In this document: positions 1 through 9,221 of the stretch, piece by piece
Position numbering within the stretch: the stretch's first letter is position 1
Layout of the letters: each line of letters starts with the position of its first letter
Source: Gammaproteobacteria bacterium
Lineage (GTDB): Bacteria > Pseudomonadota > Gammaproteobacteria > Pseudomonadales > Azotimanducaceae
Direction: 5' to 3'
NCBI GenBank assembly: GCA_026707735.1
Contig: JAPOWH010000010.1
Location: 275,315 to 339,314 of the forward strand
DNA: 64,000 nucleotides
Program-made: the position numbers and the translations under genes
Notes under the pieces: generated by a model
The model's input: the letters and a program-made list of their open reading frames with translations, nothing else
Database searches by the model: none
What the model was told of the DNA's origin: nothing

Positions 1-1058
1 TAGAAAAAACTGCGGTCAATTCGGTGTAGCGCTTCTGCGTCTTCAGTTAGCCACGTGAAGGAGTCAGCCAGGCTTGGAATGTCCAAATTGGAATTCAGCT
101 GTCTGATCAATGTGTACCCACCATGAACGAGACGCTCCCACGTTAGTTGAAGCAGGTTGCCCGCATCTTCAGTCGAAAGCCAATCCAGAACATTGGAGAG
201 ATGAATGTAATCGAAATAACCGTCGCTGTTCTGCAAGAAGTCTTCAATTGAACAGACATGCGACTGAATGCTAGGGAAGGTCTCTGGTGGACCCATGCTA
301 ATCCAAGGCACTGAATGTTGTGGGGGGCACAAGCTTTTGAGGAACTGCCACAGGAAGGTGTTGGATCTTGCAGGAAGATTCTCAATTGCCCAGATAGTTC
401 TCTCGCAAAAGTGCATTGCAAAAGTCTGAACTTCGTTGCGTGTGGCTTCTTTGCCGAACAAAGTTACTAAATTCGCTAAATCCATCGCATCATGAATGGC
501 CTCAAACAGTGTTTCGCGCACCCTGGGCATTTCACGGAGCGTCTTTTTCTGCTGCTCCACGCTTGAGAGCTCAAGGAGTGCCGATAGGTCGTCGCCAACA
601 ACCTCCATGTGGTCGGAAATTGCACGAAATACGGCTTCGTATCGTCCTGCGAAGTCCAATCCCCGCTGTGCAACAGTCTCTGGCGGACCAAGCGCGCTTA
701 CATCTCCCGACTCGATTAGCTGCTCGCATAGTCGCAGTCGCTCAGCGACATCCATTTGTGCGTGACCCAATATTTGCATGCGTTCAACCATGTCGCAGCG
801 TCTCAGCAATTGCAGCTTGACCTTAGCCAGATTAATCTGTGCTTGGTTTGGATCGACAAGGACTAATTCGCCTACTTCTGGCATAGTGGCCAATGCGCAT
901 GCAGTGCAGCCACCCGACGCGACAAGCAAAACCCTGCCGGTCGCCGCTGCTCTCCGCGTCACGTTCATATCCAGTGTGGGATCTTCGCGAACTTGAGCGA
1001 ATCGGATGGGCAATTCCAAAGCTTGGTCGATCCAATCGAAGTTGCCTGTGCTAACCAT
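1..1058 (-). CDS. BtaA/DUF3419-like SAM-dependent 3-amino-3-carboxypropyltransferase, partial (C-terminus off window)
   Basis: The frame reads leftward from an ATG at 1058, with an in-frame TGA seven codons upstream, and is still open at base 1, giving about 352 residues. Seen: an N-terminal F-A-Q-V-R-E-D-P block (about residues 20-27), a Rossmann strand and Gly loop LLVASGGC (44-51), the acidic strand end VLVDPN (66-71), and HLSNVLDWL near 286-294. These match the DUF3419/BtaA family. The founding member moves the 3-amino-3-carboxypropyl group of SAM to diacylglycerol, the first step of betaine-lipid synthesis. No BtaB-type N-methyltransferase is visible here, so the substrate is inferred from family only. 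It lies 58 bp downstream of the RND permease on the same strand and may be the operon's last gene. Confidence 0.8.
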   Translation of the reverse strand, partial: MVSTGNFDWIDQALELPIRFAQVREDPTLDMNVTRRAAATGRVLLVASGGCTACALATMPEVGELVLVDPNQAQINLAKVKLQLLRRCDMVERMQILGHAQMDVAERLRLCEQLIESGDVSALGPPETVAQRGLDFAGRYEAVFRAISDHMEVVGDDLSALLELSSVEQQKKTLREMPRVRETLFEAIHDAMDLANLVTLFGKEATRNEVQTFAMHFCERTIWAIENLPARSNTFLWQFLKSLCPPQHSVPWISMGPPETFPSIQSHVCSIEDFLQNSDGYFDYIHLSNVLDWLSTEDAGNLLQLTWERLVHGGYTLIRQLNSNLDIPSLADSFTWLTEDAEALHRIDRSFF

Positions 1059-1116
1059 GTTCGTGGCGGCGTTTCAATCCAATTCGTGCGACCAGCCCGA
1101 TCAAACTCGTGGCGAA

Positions 1117-4100
1117 CTAGCTCTCCGTTGTGATGGGATCGCGAGACTCGCGAATGCGGAGAAGCCTGAGGATGTCGCTTCTTATGACGACTAGTGCGGG
1201 GACAAGAAACACAATCACGACGCTGGCGAACACGATGCCGGTGGCAAGCGAAACCGCCATGGGAATAAGGAATTGTGCCTGTAGGCTTGTCTCGAAGAGC
1301 ATCGGTGTAAGACCAAGTGCTGTGGTTGCTGTCGTAAGGAATATTGCGCGAAAGCGTAGTCGCGCTGCTTCGACGATGGCTTCTTGAACGGAAAGCTCCG
1401 GTCTCTCATTCTTCAGTCGTCGGTAGCGATCCACAAGCACGAGACTGTCGTTAACAACAACGCCGCTTAGCGCCACCATGCCAAACATCGAGATCATTGA
1501 CAAGTCGTAGCCAAGTACAAAATGACCAATTACAGCGCCTGCCGCACCGAATGGAATGCCGGCCAAAATGACGAACGGCATGGAATAGCTGCGCATCTGA
1601 GCGGCAAGAAGAGCGAAAATTACTACGATGGCGATAGTGGCAAGATATTGAAGCGATGCGAGGTCGCGCGCTTGTTCACGACCGAAGCCTGCTTGACTGA
1701 TTCTTAGCTCCGGAAACCGCGAATGCGCTTCTGGAATGATTTCACGCTGAATGAGCTGCGCCGCTGCGCCGGTTGACATGAATTCCTTGTCGACTTCGGC
1801 CGAAATGGTGATGACTCGATAGCCATCGACGCGGTCGATCGCCGAAAAGCTACGTGTTTCGCTTACATTGGCTACCGTGGTTAGTGGCAGTTCTATACCG
1901 TCGTTGGTTCGAATTCTGGTATTGAACAAATCACTTGTGCTGCGCCTCTGGTCGGATGGATAGCGCACCATCACTTTAATCTCGTCGCGACCTCTCTGAA
2001 TTCTCTGGACTTCCTCGCCAAAAAAGTTCTGTCTTAGCTGTCGCGCGACCATGGCTTGGGAGAGCCCTGCCGCTTCTCCTTCGGGTGTTAGTTCAATATC
2101 GAACTGCCGTTTGCCATCGCTCAAGGTGTCCCTCAGCTCCGTCAGCATTGGCTGTTCTTTGAATCGCTCTCGCATCCATTCAACGGCTTGCTTTAGACGC
2201 GCGTCATCGTCATGCACCAGTTCATATTCAAGCACCGACGACTCAGAGATCAGATTGGACGAATAGTTGACGGACTCGGCATTTGGAATGTCCCCGACCC
2301 GCACTCGAATGGTTCTCTCCAACTCATTCGCTGACACCGTTCGCAAAGGCTCTTCGTGGAGCTGAATTTCAATGGTTGCCAAGTTTCGAGCAATCCGCAT
2401 TGACTGAGGCTCCCCGTCTCCAGGACCTTGTCTGTCAGCACTACGTCCGCCAACTGTAACGCCATAGGAAGCAATCGCAGTCCCATTGAACTCTTGGTTC
2501 ACAGCAATGACTACATCCTGAATGCCTAGTGCGGCTTGTCGAGTGATTTCAAATGGAGTCCCTACTGGGAAATTCACCTCGATAGTGATGCTGTCGGATT
2601 CAACTTGGGGAAAGAACTCGACGCGGACCGCCCCATTAAACACCAACATCAGAGCGAGCAAGAGCATTCCGAGACCGTAAATCACCGTCAAGTAGCGAAA
2701 GCGAACGGCATACTTGACCGCTTCTTTAACTATCTCGTCTCTAAACCACTGCACTTTGATCGCCACGAACGACTGAAGCTGGTCCAGAGGCCAACGGCTC
2801 CAACGTCCTTCGTGCGATAAATGAGCCGGCAGAATGAAGAAAACTTCGACGAGGGACATCGCAAGTACCGCAATTACAACAATTGGTACAACCCCCAAAA
2901 TTTGTCCCATGGTGCCGGTAACAAAGAGAAGAGGAGCAAACGCGACCATGGTTGTCACCACACCTACGAATACTGGAGAGAACACTCCTCTAACCCCTGC
3001 CACGGCTGCAGCGCTTCCTACCAGTCCCCTTTGCTGTTCGCTGCCGATGTTCTCGCCAATCACTATGGCGTCGTCTACGACGATGCCCAGCACAACGATT
3101 AGCGCGAAGAGAGACACCATATTGATGTTGACGCCGAAGAAGTCGAAAAACAGGAAACCTCCCAGAAAGGAAATTGGCACTCCCATAGCGACCCAAAATG
3201 CAAGCCTCAGGTCCAGCATGAGAACTAGAAAGAGAAATACAAGAGCGAAACCTAGCGTTCCATTACGTAGTAGCAGACTTAGTCGACTGGATAAGATGGA
3301 GCTTGCATCCTCCCATACCGACACTGTTACTCCTGGGGCTGGTTCGTAGGTCTCAAAGAACTCGTACAAGTCCTTCGAAACATCAAGCACGTTTTGATCT
3401 TTGGAAGCTTGGATTCGGACGAAAACCGCACGCTCGCCATTGATTTCGTTTGTCAGTTCGTCGTCTACGAATCCATCGTTGATTGTGGCGATGTCGCCCA
3501 AGCGTAGTACTGTGCCGCTTGGGAGGCTTCGAAGTACGACGTTCTCAAACTCTGCTCCCGTTTCACGTTTTTGGTCCGTGCGCAGCAGCAAATCACCGCC
3601 CTCGGTGCGGATTTCTCCTGAGGAGAGATTTAGCGATGATCTAGCAATGGCAATTGCAATTTCCTCGATGGAGGTCTGATATTGCCTCAGTTTTTCTTCG
3701 CTTACCTCGACGGTTATCTCATACCCCCGTTGGCCTTCGATGGAGACCAATGAAACTTGAGGTAGCTTTAACAATTCCTGCTCAAGGTCACCCGCGGCTT
3801 TGTCAAGGTGAAATTCGTCGCCGCGTGATCTCACCGCGAGCGTCATCACGTCTTGTAATGTCTCGGCAACCACGATCTCGGGTTCTTCGGCATCTAGTGG
3901 AGGAAAGTCTGCAAGGGAATCCACTGCGGATTGGATGTCGTCCTTGATTTTGCTAGAGTCAACGAAATCCTTTAGCTCCACGGTAATGCGTCCATAGCCT
4001 TCAGATGCTTTGGAAACGACACGATCAATTCCATCAATTCCACGAACGGCTTCATCGACGCGACGCGTGATGCTCTCTTCAACTTCTGAGGGTGTGGCCC

Positions 4101-4311
4101 CGGGGTATGGGACGGCGACTGTAATGATTCCAGGATCAATGTCTGGAAAGACCTGCGATGTTAATCCGCGTGCAGCCAAGAATCCGCCTAGCAGCATCAC
4201 AACCATTAACAGGTTTGCAGCCACAGGATTGTTGGCAAAGAAGGTTATCAGCGTCCCTCGTACGCCGAAACGAGGTTGTGGGGACAAACTAGACGTGGGG
4301 GACTCGGTCAT
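1117..4311 (-). CDS. RND efflux pump inner-membrane permease (AcrB/HAE1-like)
   Basis: 1064 residues, the usual size of an AcrB-type permease. These trimeric inner-membrane proton antiporters export drugs or lipophilic compounds through a periplasmic adaptor and an outer-membrane channel. Seen: first transmembrane helix after N-P-V-A-A-N-L-L (about residue 28), porter-domain start V-P-Y-P-G-A-T-P-S-E-V-E-E (about 68), the TM4 proton-relay aspartates in V-V-D-D-A-I-V-I-G-E-N (about 410-420), and the second membrane half near 885-1045. In the TM10 region the motif is V-V-V-N-D-S-L-V-L-V-D, so an Asn sits near where AcrB has its relay Lys. Its ATG overlaps the stop of the upstream adaptor gene by ATGA, so the two are translationally coupled. 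No outer-membrane channel gene is adjacent. The substrate cannot be told. Confidence 0.93.
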   Translation of the reverse strand: MTESPTSSLSPQPRFGVRGTLITFFANNPVAANLLMVVMLLGGFLAARGLTSQVFPDIDPGIITVAVPYPGATPSEVEESITRRVDEAVRGIDGIDRVVSKASEGYGRITVELKDFVDSSKIKDDIQSAVDSLADFPPLDAEEPEIVVAETLQDVMTLAVRSRGDEFHLDKAAGDLEQELLKLPQVSLVSIEGQRGYEITVEVSEEKLRQYQTSIEEIAIAIARSSLNLSSGEIRTEGGDLLLRTDQKRETGAEFENVVLRSLPSGTVLRLGDIATINDGFVDDELTNEINGERAVFVRIQASKDQNVLDVSKDLYEFFETYEPAPGVTVSVWEDASSILSSRLSLLLRNGTLGFALVFLFLVLMLDLRLAFWVAMGVPISFLGGFLFFDFFGVNINMVSLFALIVVLGIVVDDAIVIGENIGSEQQRGLVGSAAAVAGVRGVFSPVFVGVVTTMVAFAPLLFVTGTMGQILGVVPIVVIAVLAMSLVEVFFILPAHLSHEGRWSRWPLDQLQSFVAIKVQWFRDEIVKEAVKYAVRFRYLTVIYGLGMLLLALMLVFNGAVRVEFFPQVESDSITIEVNFPVGTPFEITRQAALGIQDVVIAVNQEFNGTAIASYGVTVGGRSADRQGPGDGEPQSMRIARNLATIEIQLHEEPLRTVSANELERTIRVRVGDIPNAESVNYSSNLISESSVLEYELVHDDDARLKQAVEWMRERFKEQPMLTELRDTLSDGKRQFDIELTPEGEAAGLSQAMVARQLRQNFFGEEVQRIQRGRDEIKVMVRYPSDQRRSTSDLFNTRIRTNDGIELPLTTVANVSETRSFSAIDRVDGYRVITISAEVDKEFMSTGAAAQLIQREIIPEAHSRFPELRISQAGFGREQARDLASLQYLATIAIVVIFALLAAQMRSYSMPFVILAGIPFGAAGAVIGHFVLGYDLSMISMFGMVALSGVVVNDSLVLVDRYRRLKNERPELSVQEAIVEAARLRFRAIFLTTATTALGLTPMLFETSLQAQFLIPMAVSLATGIVFASVVIVFLVPALVVIRSDILRLLRIRESRDPITTES

Positions 4312-5426
4312 GAACGATTCGCTGAGACAGTTACCGGCATTCCTGAATATGCGTTGCGTGGCGACCCGACCACAATGCCCTCGCCATAGTCAAACGCCGG
4401 GACTACCAGTTCGTTGCCCTCTCTGGCTATGATTCGCACCTCGACACTCTCGAGCTTTCCTTCCTTCACGATCCAAAACGTCGAACGAGACTGCTCCACA
4501 GATTCCGGCAGACGAAAGGTGTCATCGTCGAGACGTCCGAATATGCGAACGTCCACGAAATGTCCAGGTAGGAGTGGTGAGTTCGAGTCAACAGAAATGT
4601 AGAGCGTAGTTGTTCGAGTGCGAATGTCGATAGACGCCGAAATACGGTCCACCACTGCATCGAATGAGTCGCGACTTCTACTTATGCGAGCAGCCCTTCC
4701 GACAACGGGTTCAAGCAGACGCATTTCACTCTCAGCCACGTTAACCTCCACTTCCAGTGAAGCCGTGTCGTATGCCGATCCGAACGGTTGACCTTGCGTT
4801 AGCAATTGACCCACTCCCACATCGGTGGCAAGTACTTTGCCGTCGAACGGTAGCGAGTACGATGTTCTCGACAGTCGCAGCTTTGCGATTGCCAAGCTCG
4901 CGTCCGCTGCTGCAATACTTGCTCGCGATTGGTTTATTTGCGGCACTCTTGCGACCAAGGTTGGAACTTCCTTGCCGGGGTTCATGATCTGCCAGTTTTC
5001 CTCGCCAGCGAGACGCTCCGCTTCGCGCAATTCCAAGTTTGCCTTTGCAGTCTGCAGGTTGGCTTCAGCTTGGTCTAACGCCAATTCGAAATCCGTAGCG
5101 TCAATCCTCAATAGCTCTTCGTCCTTGGCGACTGAGCCTCCTGTTCGCAACGAGTCAGAGATCCATACCACTTGGCCTGAGACCTGAGTTGCCATGGGAA
5201 CGATGCTGGACGTTTTTGCAGTGCCAGTGGAGTCAACAAATAGCTGGCTTGTTATGGCTTGCGGCTTGACTACGGCAACGCTGAGAACGCTCTCAGTATT
5301 CGATGCTACAACGGCCGAGTCGGATTGAATTTCCTGAAGATTTGGTGCACGAGAGAATAGGAACGCCAGTACAAGCAACAAGAAAATTACCAGCACTTGC
5401 ACCAGACCGACAAGGATTTTTTTCAT
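4308..5426 (-). CDS. RND periplasmic adaptor (membrane fusion protein, HlyD/AcrA family)
   Basis: 372 residues with an N-terminal membrane anchor (about residues 5-27: I-L-V-G-L-V-Q-V-L-V-I-F-L). A beta-barrel/lipoyl half follows (V-S-G-Q-V-V-W-I near 84), then an Ala- and Glu-rich helical hairpin (about 110-175), the second lipoyl half (L-P-F-D-G-K-V near 190) and a membrane-proximal domain. In RND systems this protein bridges the permease and a TolC-type channel. It precedes and overlaps the permease gene by four bases. The ATG at 5426 follows tRNA-Met by about 107 bases on the same strand with no obvious terminator between them, so read-through from the tRNA promoter is possible. Confidence 0.9.
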   Translation of the reverse strand: MKKILVGLVQVLVIFLLLVLAFLFSRAPNLQEIQSDSAVVASNTESVLSVAVVKPQAITSQLFVDSTGTAKTSSIVPMATQVSGQVVWISDSLRTGGSVAKDEELLRIDATDFELALDQAEANLQTAKANLELREAERLAGEENWQIMNPGKEVPTLVARVPQINQSRASIAAADASLAIAKLRLSRTSYSLPFDGKVLATDVGVGQLLTQGQPFGSAYDTASLEVEVNVAESEMRLLEPVVGRAARISRSRDSFDAVVDRISASIDIRTRTTTLYISVDSNSPLLPGHFVDVRIFGRLDDDTFRLPESVEQSRSTFWIVKEGKLESVEVRIIAREGNELVVPAFDYGEGIVVGSPRNAYSGMPVTVSANRS

Positions 5427-5533
5427 CTGTTTAAATTCCTTGGTATCTGTAGTTCCAAGTGATGCTTGAGCGTTCTTCCTTTATACCTGTACGCCAGTTC
5501 ACTTATGCGTCGCAAGCCATCGACAGGGAAGAT

Positions 5534-5610
5534 TGGTAGCTACGGTTGGACTCGAACCAACGACCCCAGCATTATGAGTGCTGTGCTCTTACCAGCTGAG
5601 CTACGTAGCC
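5534..5610 (-). tRNA. tRNA-Met(CAT), elongator
   Basis: A 77-nt cloverleaf on the minus strand: 5' acceptor strand GGCTACG, D-arm GCTC/GAGC, anticodon stem CAGCA/TGCTG around the loop CTCATAA (anticodon CAT), T-stem GTTGG/CCAAC around TTCGAGT, 3' acceptor strand CGTAGCT, discriminator A and encoded CCA. The body closely resembles E. coli elongator tRNA-Met. The acceptor sequence argues against the lysidine-modified tRNA-Ile2, which shares the CAT anticodon, and against the initiator, which lacks this acceptor pairing. The 1-72 pair is G-U instead of the E. coli G-C. CCA occupies 5534-5536. Confidence 0.95.
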
Positions 5611-5647
5611 TTTGTGATTGAGAGCTCCCGTTTGGTTGCTCTTCGAT

Positions 5648-5676
5648 ATTGTACCGAGCGTTAGTCTTCTAGGCAG
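5648..5676 (-). promoter_or_regulatory. possible sigma70 promoter of tRNA-Met
   Basis: On the minus strand a -10-like TACAAT (5653-5648) stands 17 bp after CTGCCT (5676-5671), a weak -35 match. Transcription would begin about 30 bases before the tRNA 5' end. The -10 is good and the -35 poor, so this is tentative. Confidence 0.35.
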
Positions 5677-5694
5677 CGAGGAGAAGACTTCCAC

Positions 5695-6465
5695 TCAATA
5701 GCGTTCCTCTTCGTGAAATCCTAGGTCATTGTTTTCCTGCACGCGTTGACGATAGGCCACTATTGCTTCTACTTTTTGTTCGTACAAGCCTTGTATTTCC
5801 ACCTGATGGCGGCCGATTTCAGTCTGACGTCGCTTGATCTGACGAAGCCTTGTCGCCCGCGTCTCGTCGTCTGTATCCTCGTCCAGCAATTCCGTCTCAA
5901 ACTTGTCTATTTCGGCATTCAATCTCTCTATCCTTCGATTTTTTGACGCAATGCTGCTGTTGATTGATTCGATACGTGACTCAGCCTCATCGAGCCTACT
6001 CCCCGGTCTGTAGCCCGATAGAAAGTCGGCCTCAAGGGTGCCCGGACAGACATGCTTGTACTCTCTGCCATAGCGACCACTGTAGTATCCGTTTTCCCTA
6101 GTGCAATAGGATTCCAATCCTTTTAGCCTGCCGTCGGTATAGTCTTGTCGGTCGGGCGTGATGGCGTACTTAGAACAGTCCGAAACGTACCGCGTAAAAC
6201 GGGACATAGCTTCGCCGTTTGTGCCGTCAATTACTCCCTTTGCATACCAGTCCGTGTAATAGCAATCGGTATGGCTCATGGATGCACATCCATAGACGAA
6301 CATCAGACAGGAGACAATAACAAGACCCGCCGCTGCGCCAACAACAATTGTTGATGGGGTAGACTCGAACAATCGTTTTTGATGAAAGTCCCGTAGAGTT
6401 GGAATGAGTTTATTGCAGCAGTTCGACATAGAGCTTTTCCGATCTGGGTTGTGAAATACGGACAT
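5695..6465 (-). CDS. DUF2799 lipoprotein, paralogue 1
   Basis: 256 residues. After a long polar N-terminus comes one hydrophobic segment (about residues 40-60) ending in F-V-Y-G-C-A-S, a plausible lipobox. Then follows the DUF2799 core with D-C-Y-Y-T-D-W, D-C-S-K, T-P-D-R, G-R-L-K-G-L, Y-C-T, G-Y-Y-S-G-R-Y-G-R-E-Y, V-C-P and G-Y-R-P-G-S-R-L. The C-terminal 100 residues are a predicted coiled coil rich in E, R, I and L. DUF2799 proteins are periplasmic lipoproteins of unknown function. The N-terminus is unusually long for a lipoprotein signal, so the true start may be internal, close to the hydrophobic segment. The next gene upstream (6805-7467) is a paralogue. Confidence 0.8.
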   Translation of the reverse strand: MSVFHNPDRKSSMSNCCNKLIPTLRDFHQKRLFESTPSTIVVGAAAGLVIVSCLMFVYGCASMSHTDCYYTDWYAKGVIDGTNGEAMSRFTRYVSDCSKYAITPDRQDYTDGRLKGLESYCTRENGYYSGRYGREYKHVCPGTLEADFLSGYRPGSRLDEAESRIESINSSIASKNRRIERLNAEIDKFETELLDEDTDDETRATRLRQIKRRQTEIGRHQVEIQGLYEQKVEAIVAYRQRVQENNDLGFHEEERY

Positions 6466-6804
6466 TGCTTAATCGCAGCCTGTTTAGAGTAGACCAGGAT
6501 CAAGTCACTCTCACTCGTTAGATTGTGTCGCTAGTTCTTGGTTCAGTGGCAAATTTGCATCAAATCAAGTTGGCCTAGGTAAAGTTGGGCTCCTTGTTGC
6601 TCAAACCGATTTGTGTTCAATGGCACGCCGAATTGAAGCAATCGTCATGTCAAGCTATGAGGAATTGGCTGTGCTAGATGCGGCTATAGTCACTATGAGG
6701 TGGGGTCTACCACATAATTAGCCGCAAATGCTACATCGGCGTGGGGATCCAAACTGTTATCGTTTCGAAAAGTCTAAGTTGATACTTAACAGATACTCAG
6801 CGCT
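6466..6804. other. 339-bp intergenic gap between the two DUF2799 genes
   Basis: No credible coding frame, RNA gene or strong hairpin seen. It presumably carries the promoter of the 5695-6465 gene. Confidence 0.5.
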
Positions 6805-7467
6805 TCAGTACTTTTCCTCCTCAGGGAATCCTAAGACTCTGTTAGCTTGTATAACCAGCTTATATTCAACAATTGCCTGATCCTTTTTGCCAATGAAATC
6901 GTCGATGCTCGCTTGATTTCGTGCCATCTCAGATTTTCGCATTCCGATTTGTTCGAGCTTTTCTCTTTGGCCTCCAACATTATCAGATCCTTCTTGCATC
7001 TGGAACTCCAAATTGTCGATATCGACCTGCAGCTCCCGGTTGCTTCGCGTCAACTTGGCAATCGCGTCATCAATCCGTTTAATCAGAAGTTCACTGGTGT
7101 AAAGTCGATTTCCCGGGCGATAGCCTTCAAGAAATGCCTTTTCCAGTGCACGAGGGCAAACGTACTCGTACTCACCTCCTTCACGACCAAATTCGTAACC
7201 CTGCGGTTTGGTGCAGAGCACTGCTAGTCCTTCAGACCTACCTTCCAAATAGAGTCGCCGATCTGGAGTTACGTGGACTTTAGAACAGTCACGGTCGTAA
7301 TTTTCATAGACATTTAGTGTTTTCCCGTGTGTACCATCCATCAATCCCACGGCATGCCAATCGGCGTTATGGCAATCAAGTTGGTTCATTGAGGCACATG
7401 CGGAAAGAAAGGCAATGCCAATGGCTATTGTGCACGCACGTATCGTATACATCCCTTTTGTGATCAT
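6805..7467 (-). CDS. DUF2799 lipoprotein, paralogue 2
   Basis: 220 residues with a classic lipoprotein signal: positively charged start, hydrophobic I-A-I-G-I-A-F and lipobox L-S-A-C at about residues 21-24, so the mature protein begins at Cys24. The core repeats the landmarks of the neighbour at 5695-6465 in the same order (D-C-x3-D-W, D-G-T-x-G, D-C-S-K, T-P-D-R, G-R-x2-G-L, G-R-x-G-x-E-Y, V-C-P, G-Y-R-P-G-x-R-L), followed by a coiled-coil C-terminus ending in F-P-E-E-E-K-Y. The neighbour ends H-E-E-E-R-Y. The pair looks like a tandem duplication. The function of DUF2799 is unknown. Confidence 0.85.
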   Translation of the reverse strand: MITKGMYTIRACTIAIGIAFLSACASMNQLDCHNADWHAVGLMDGTHGKTLNVYENYDRDCSKVHVTPDRRLYLEGRSEGLAVLCTKPQGYEFGREGGEYEYVCPRALEKAFLEGYRPGNRLYTSELLIKRIDDAIAKLTRSNRELQVDIDNLEFQMQEGSDNVGGQREKLEQIGMRKSEMARNQASIDDFIGKKDQAIVEYKLVIQANRVLGFPEEEKY

Positions 7468-7705
7468 GCTTTCAATCGCACTTTTTTCAGCCGTGTTGTA
7501 TGATTCTCGATTCTCACGCTCTGACCCTTAAAAGTACCACAGATCGACCTCCTTTACGCTTGTTCCAGCACTATTCATTGCCATATCACTTTGCCTACCG
7601 CACTGCCCAACAAGTATCAGCTCAAAGAAGAATCTGACGGGTTTGGGTTCAATCGCTTGAGCCGACAATACCTCTGGAACGCGAAACGAGCTTTTCACTG
7701 ACGAA

Positions 7706-9169
7706 ATGAGACGCATTGTTGTCGTTGGCGGAGGAAATGCCGCGCTGTGCGCTGCAATAGCGGCATGCGAACAAGGATCCGAGGTAGTACTCCTGGAGAG
7801 TGCACCATTTGAAGCACGAGGTGGAAACTCGCGCTTCGCAGGCGGCGGATTCCGAACACGCTATGGTGGGCCGGAAGATCTGCTCTCGCTTATGCCCGAC
7901 TTGTCTGAGAGCGAGATCGAACGATCGGAATTCGGCACCTATGATCGCGAGCAGTACTACGAGGATCTCTGCCGACTCTCGCAATACCGAACTGACCCTG
8001 CTCTCGCCCATATGGTGGCAGAGCAGAGTTTGCCAACGCTACAGTGGATGCGTGGCAAGGGAGTCAGATTTCTCCCGCTCTACCGACGTCAATCGCATGA
8101 AATCGATGGCAAACAGCGGTTTTGGGGAGGACTCACCGTAGAGGCAGTGGGCGGAGGCGCTGGTCTAGTTGATGCCCTCAACCAAATTGCGAAGAGGTTG
8201 AAGGTAGCTGTCAGCTACAGCTGCCGCGCAACGAATCTCAAAATGCATAGGAGCGAGAGAACTGTTGTTGGAGTAGTTGCTGCAGGAGAGTCTATTGACG
8301 CTGACGCGGTTGTTCTAGCTTGCGGAGGGTTCGAATCCAACTCGGCATGGCGAGCCCGATATCTTGGCTCGAATTGGGATCTTGCTCGAGTCAGGGGAAC
8401 TCGCTACAACATTGGCGACGGCATACGCATGGCTCTCGATGTCGGCGCCATGCCCCATGGACACTGGTCGGGCTGCCATGCAGTTGCTTGGGACTTGAAC
8501 GCACCGGACTACGGGGACCTGAGCGTCGGCGACTCCTTTCAAAAGCACTCCTACCCTCTCGGAATTATGGTAAACGCCGATGGTAGAAGATTTGTGGACG
8601 AGGGAAAGGACTTTCGCAATTACACGTATGCAAGCTACGGCGCTGCCATATTGGGGCAGAAGGGGCATTTTGCGTGGCAAGTGTTTGATGCTAAGACCAC
8701 TCCCTTGCTGAGGGACGAATATCGTGTGCCGCAAGTGACTAAAGTTAGTTCCAGCAGCCTGGAAGGCTTGGCTCGGCAAATGTCCGATGTGGACGCCAAC
8801 GGCTTTCTCGACACTGTGCGGCGGTTCAACGAGTCGGTACGCACTGACGCTGATTTCAATCCATCAATCAAGGATGGTCGATGCGCAAATGACGGAATTG
8901 TGGCAAAGTCAAACTGGGCCAATCCAATATCAACTCCTCCCTTTGAAGCCTACGGCGTCACGTGCGGCATCACGTTTACTTTTGGCGGATTGCACATAGA
9001 CGAAAATGCGCGCGTGCTGAACGTTTCAGAATCTCCTGTTGGCAATCTATACGCAGCGGGAGAAATTGTGGGCGGACTCTACTACCACAATTACCCAGGC
9101 GGAAGTGGACTAACGTCGGGCGCAGTCCTTGGACGAATTGCTGGAACGAGCGCGGCTCTCGGACTATGA
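7706..9169 (+). CDS. FAD-dependent dehydrogenase, tricarballylate dehydrogenase/fumarate reductase flavoprotein family (TcuA-like)
   Basis: 487 residues. An N-terminal dinucleotide fold V-V-V-G-G-G-N-A-A-L (4-13) with the strand V-V-L-L-E (about 27-31) binds FAD. The block A-R-G-G-N-S-R-F-A-G-G-G-F-R follows at about 37-50, the substrate-domain motif G-V-T-C-G-I-T-F-T-F-G-G at about 415-426, and the C-terminal FAD motif N-Y-P-G-G-S-G-L-T-S-G at about 462-472. The order and length fit TcuA-type flavoproteins, which oxidise tricarballylate to cis-aconitate. Neither TcuB nor a TcuC transporter is present, so a related substrate is just as likely. The LLM gene starts 52 bp downstream on the same strand, suggesting co-transcription. 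Confidence 0.85.
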   Translation: MRRIVVVGGGNAALCAAIAACEQGSEVVLLESAPFEARGGNSRFAGGGFRTRYGGPEDLLSLMPDLSESEIERSEFGTYDREQYYEDLCRLSQYRTDPALAHMVAEQSLPTLQWMRGKGVRFLPLYRRQSHEIDGKQRFWGGLTVEAVGGGAGLVDALNQIAKRLKVAVSYSCRATNLKMHRSERTVVGVVAAGESIDADAVVLACGGFESNSAWRARYLGSNWDLARVRGTRYNIGDGIRMALDVGAMPHGHWSGCHAVAWDLNAPDYGDLSVGDSFQKHSYPLGIMVNADGRRFVDEGKDFRNYTYASYGAAILGQKGHFAWQVFDAKTTPLLRDEYRVPQVTKVSSSSLEGLARQMSDVDANGFLDTVRRFNESVRTDADFNPSIKDGRCANDGIVAKSNWANPISTPPFEAYGVTCGITFTFGGLHIDENARVLNVSESPVGNLYAAGEIVGGLYYHNYPGGSGLTSGAVLGRIAGTSAALGL

Positions 9170-9221
9170 ATCGCCTCTTACAATCGAGTAGTTACCCAGA
9201 ACGTTTGCTACAGGAAATGCC

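Noticed and set aside
2834..3349. 171-codon open frame on the plus strand
   Set aside because: It is fully antisense to the RND permease, with low-complexity Thr- and Ser-rich translation and no family signal.
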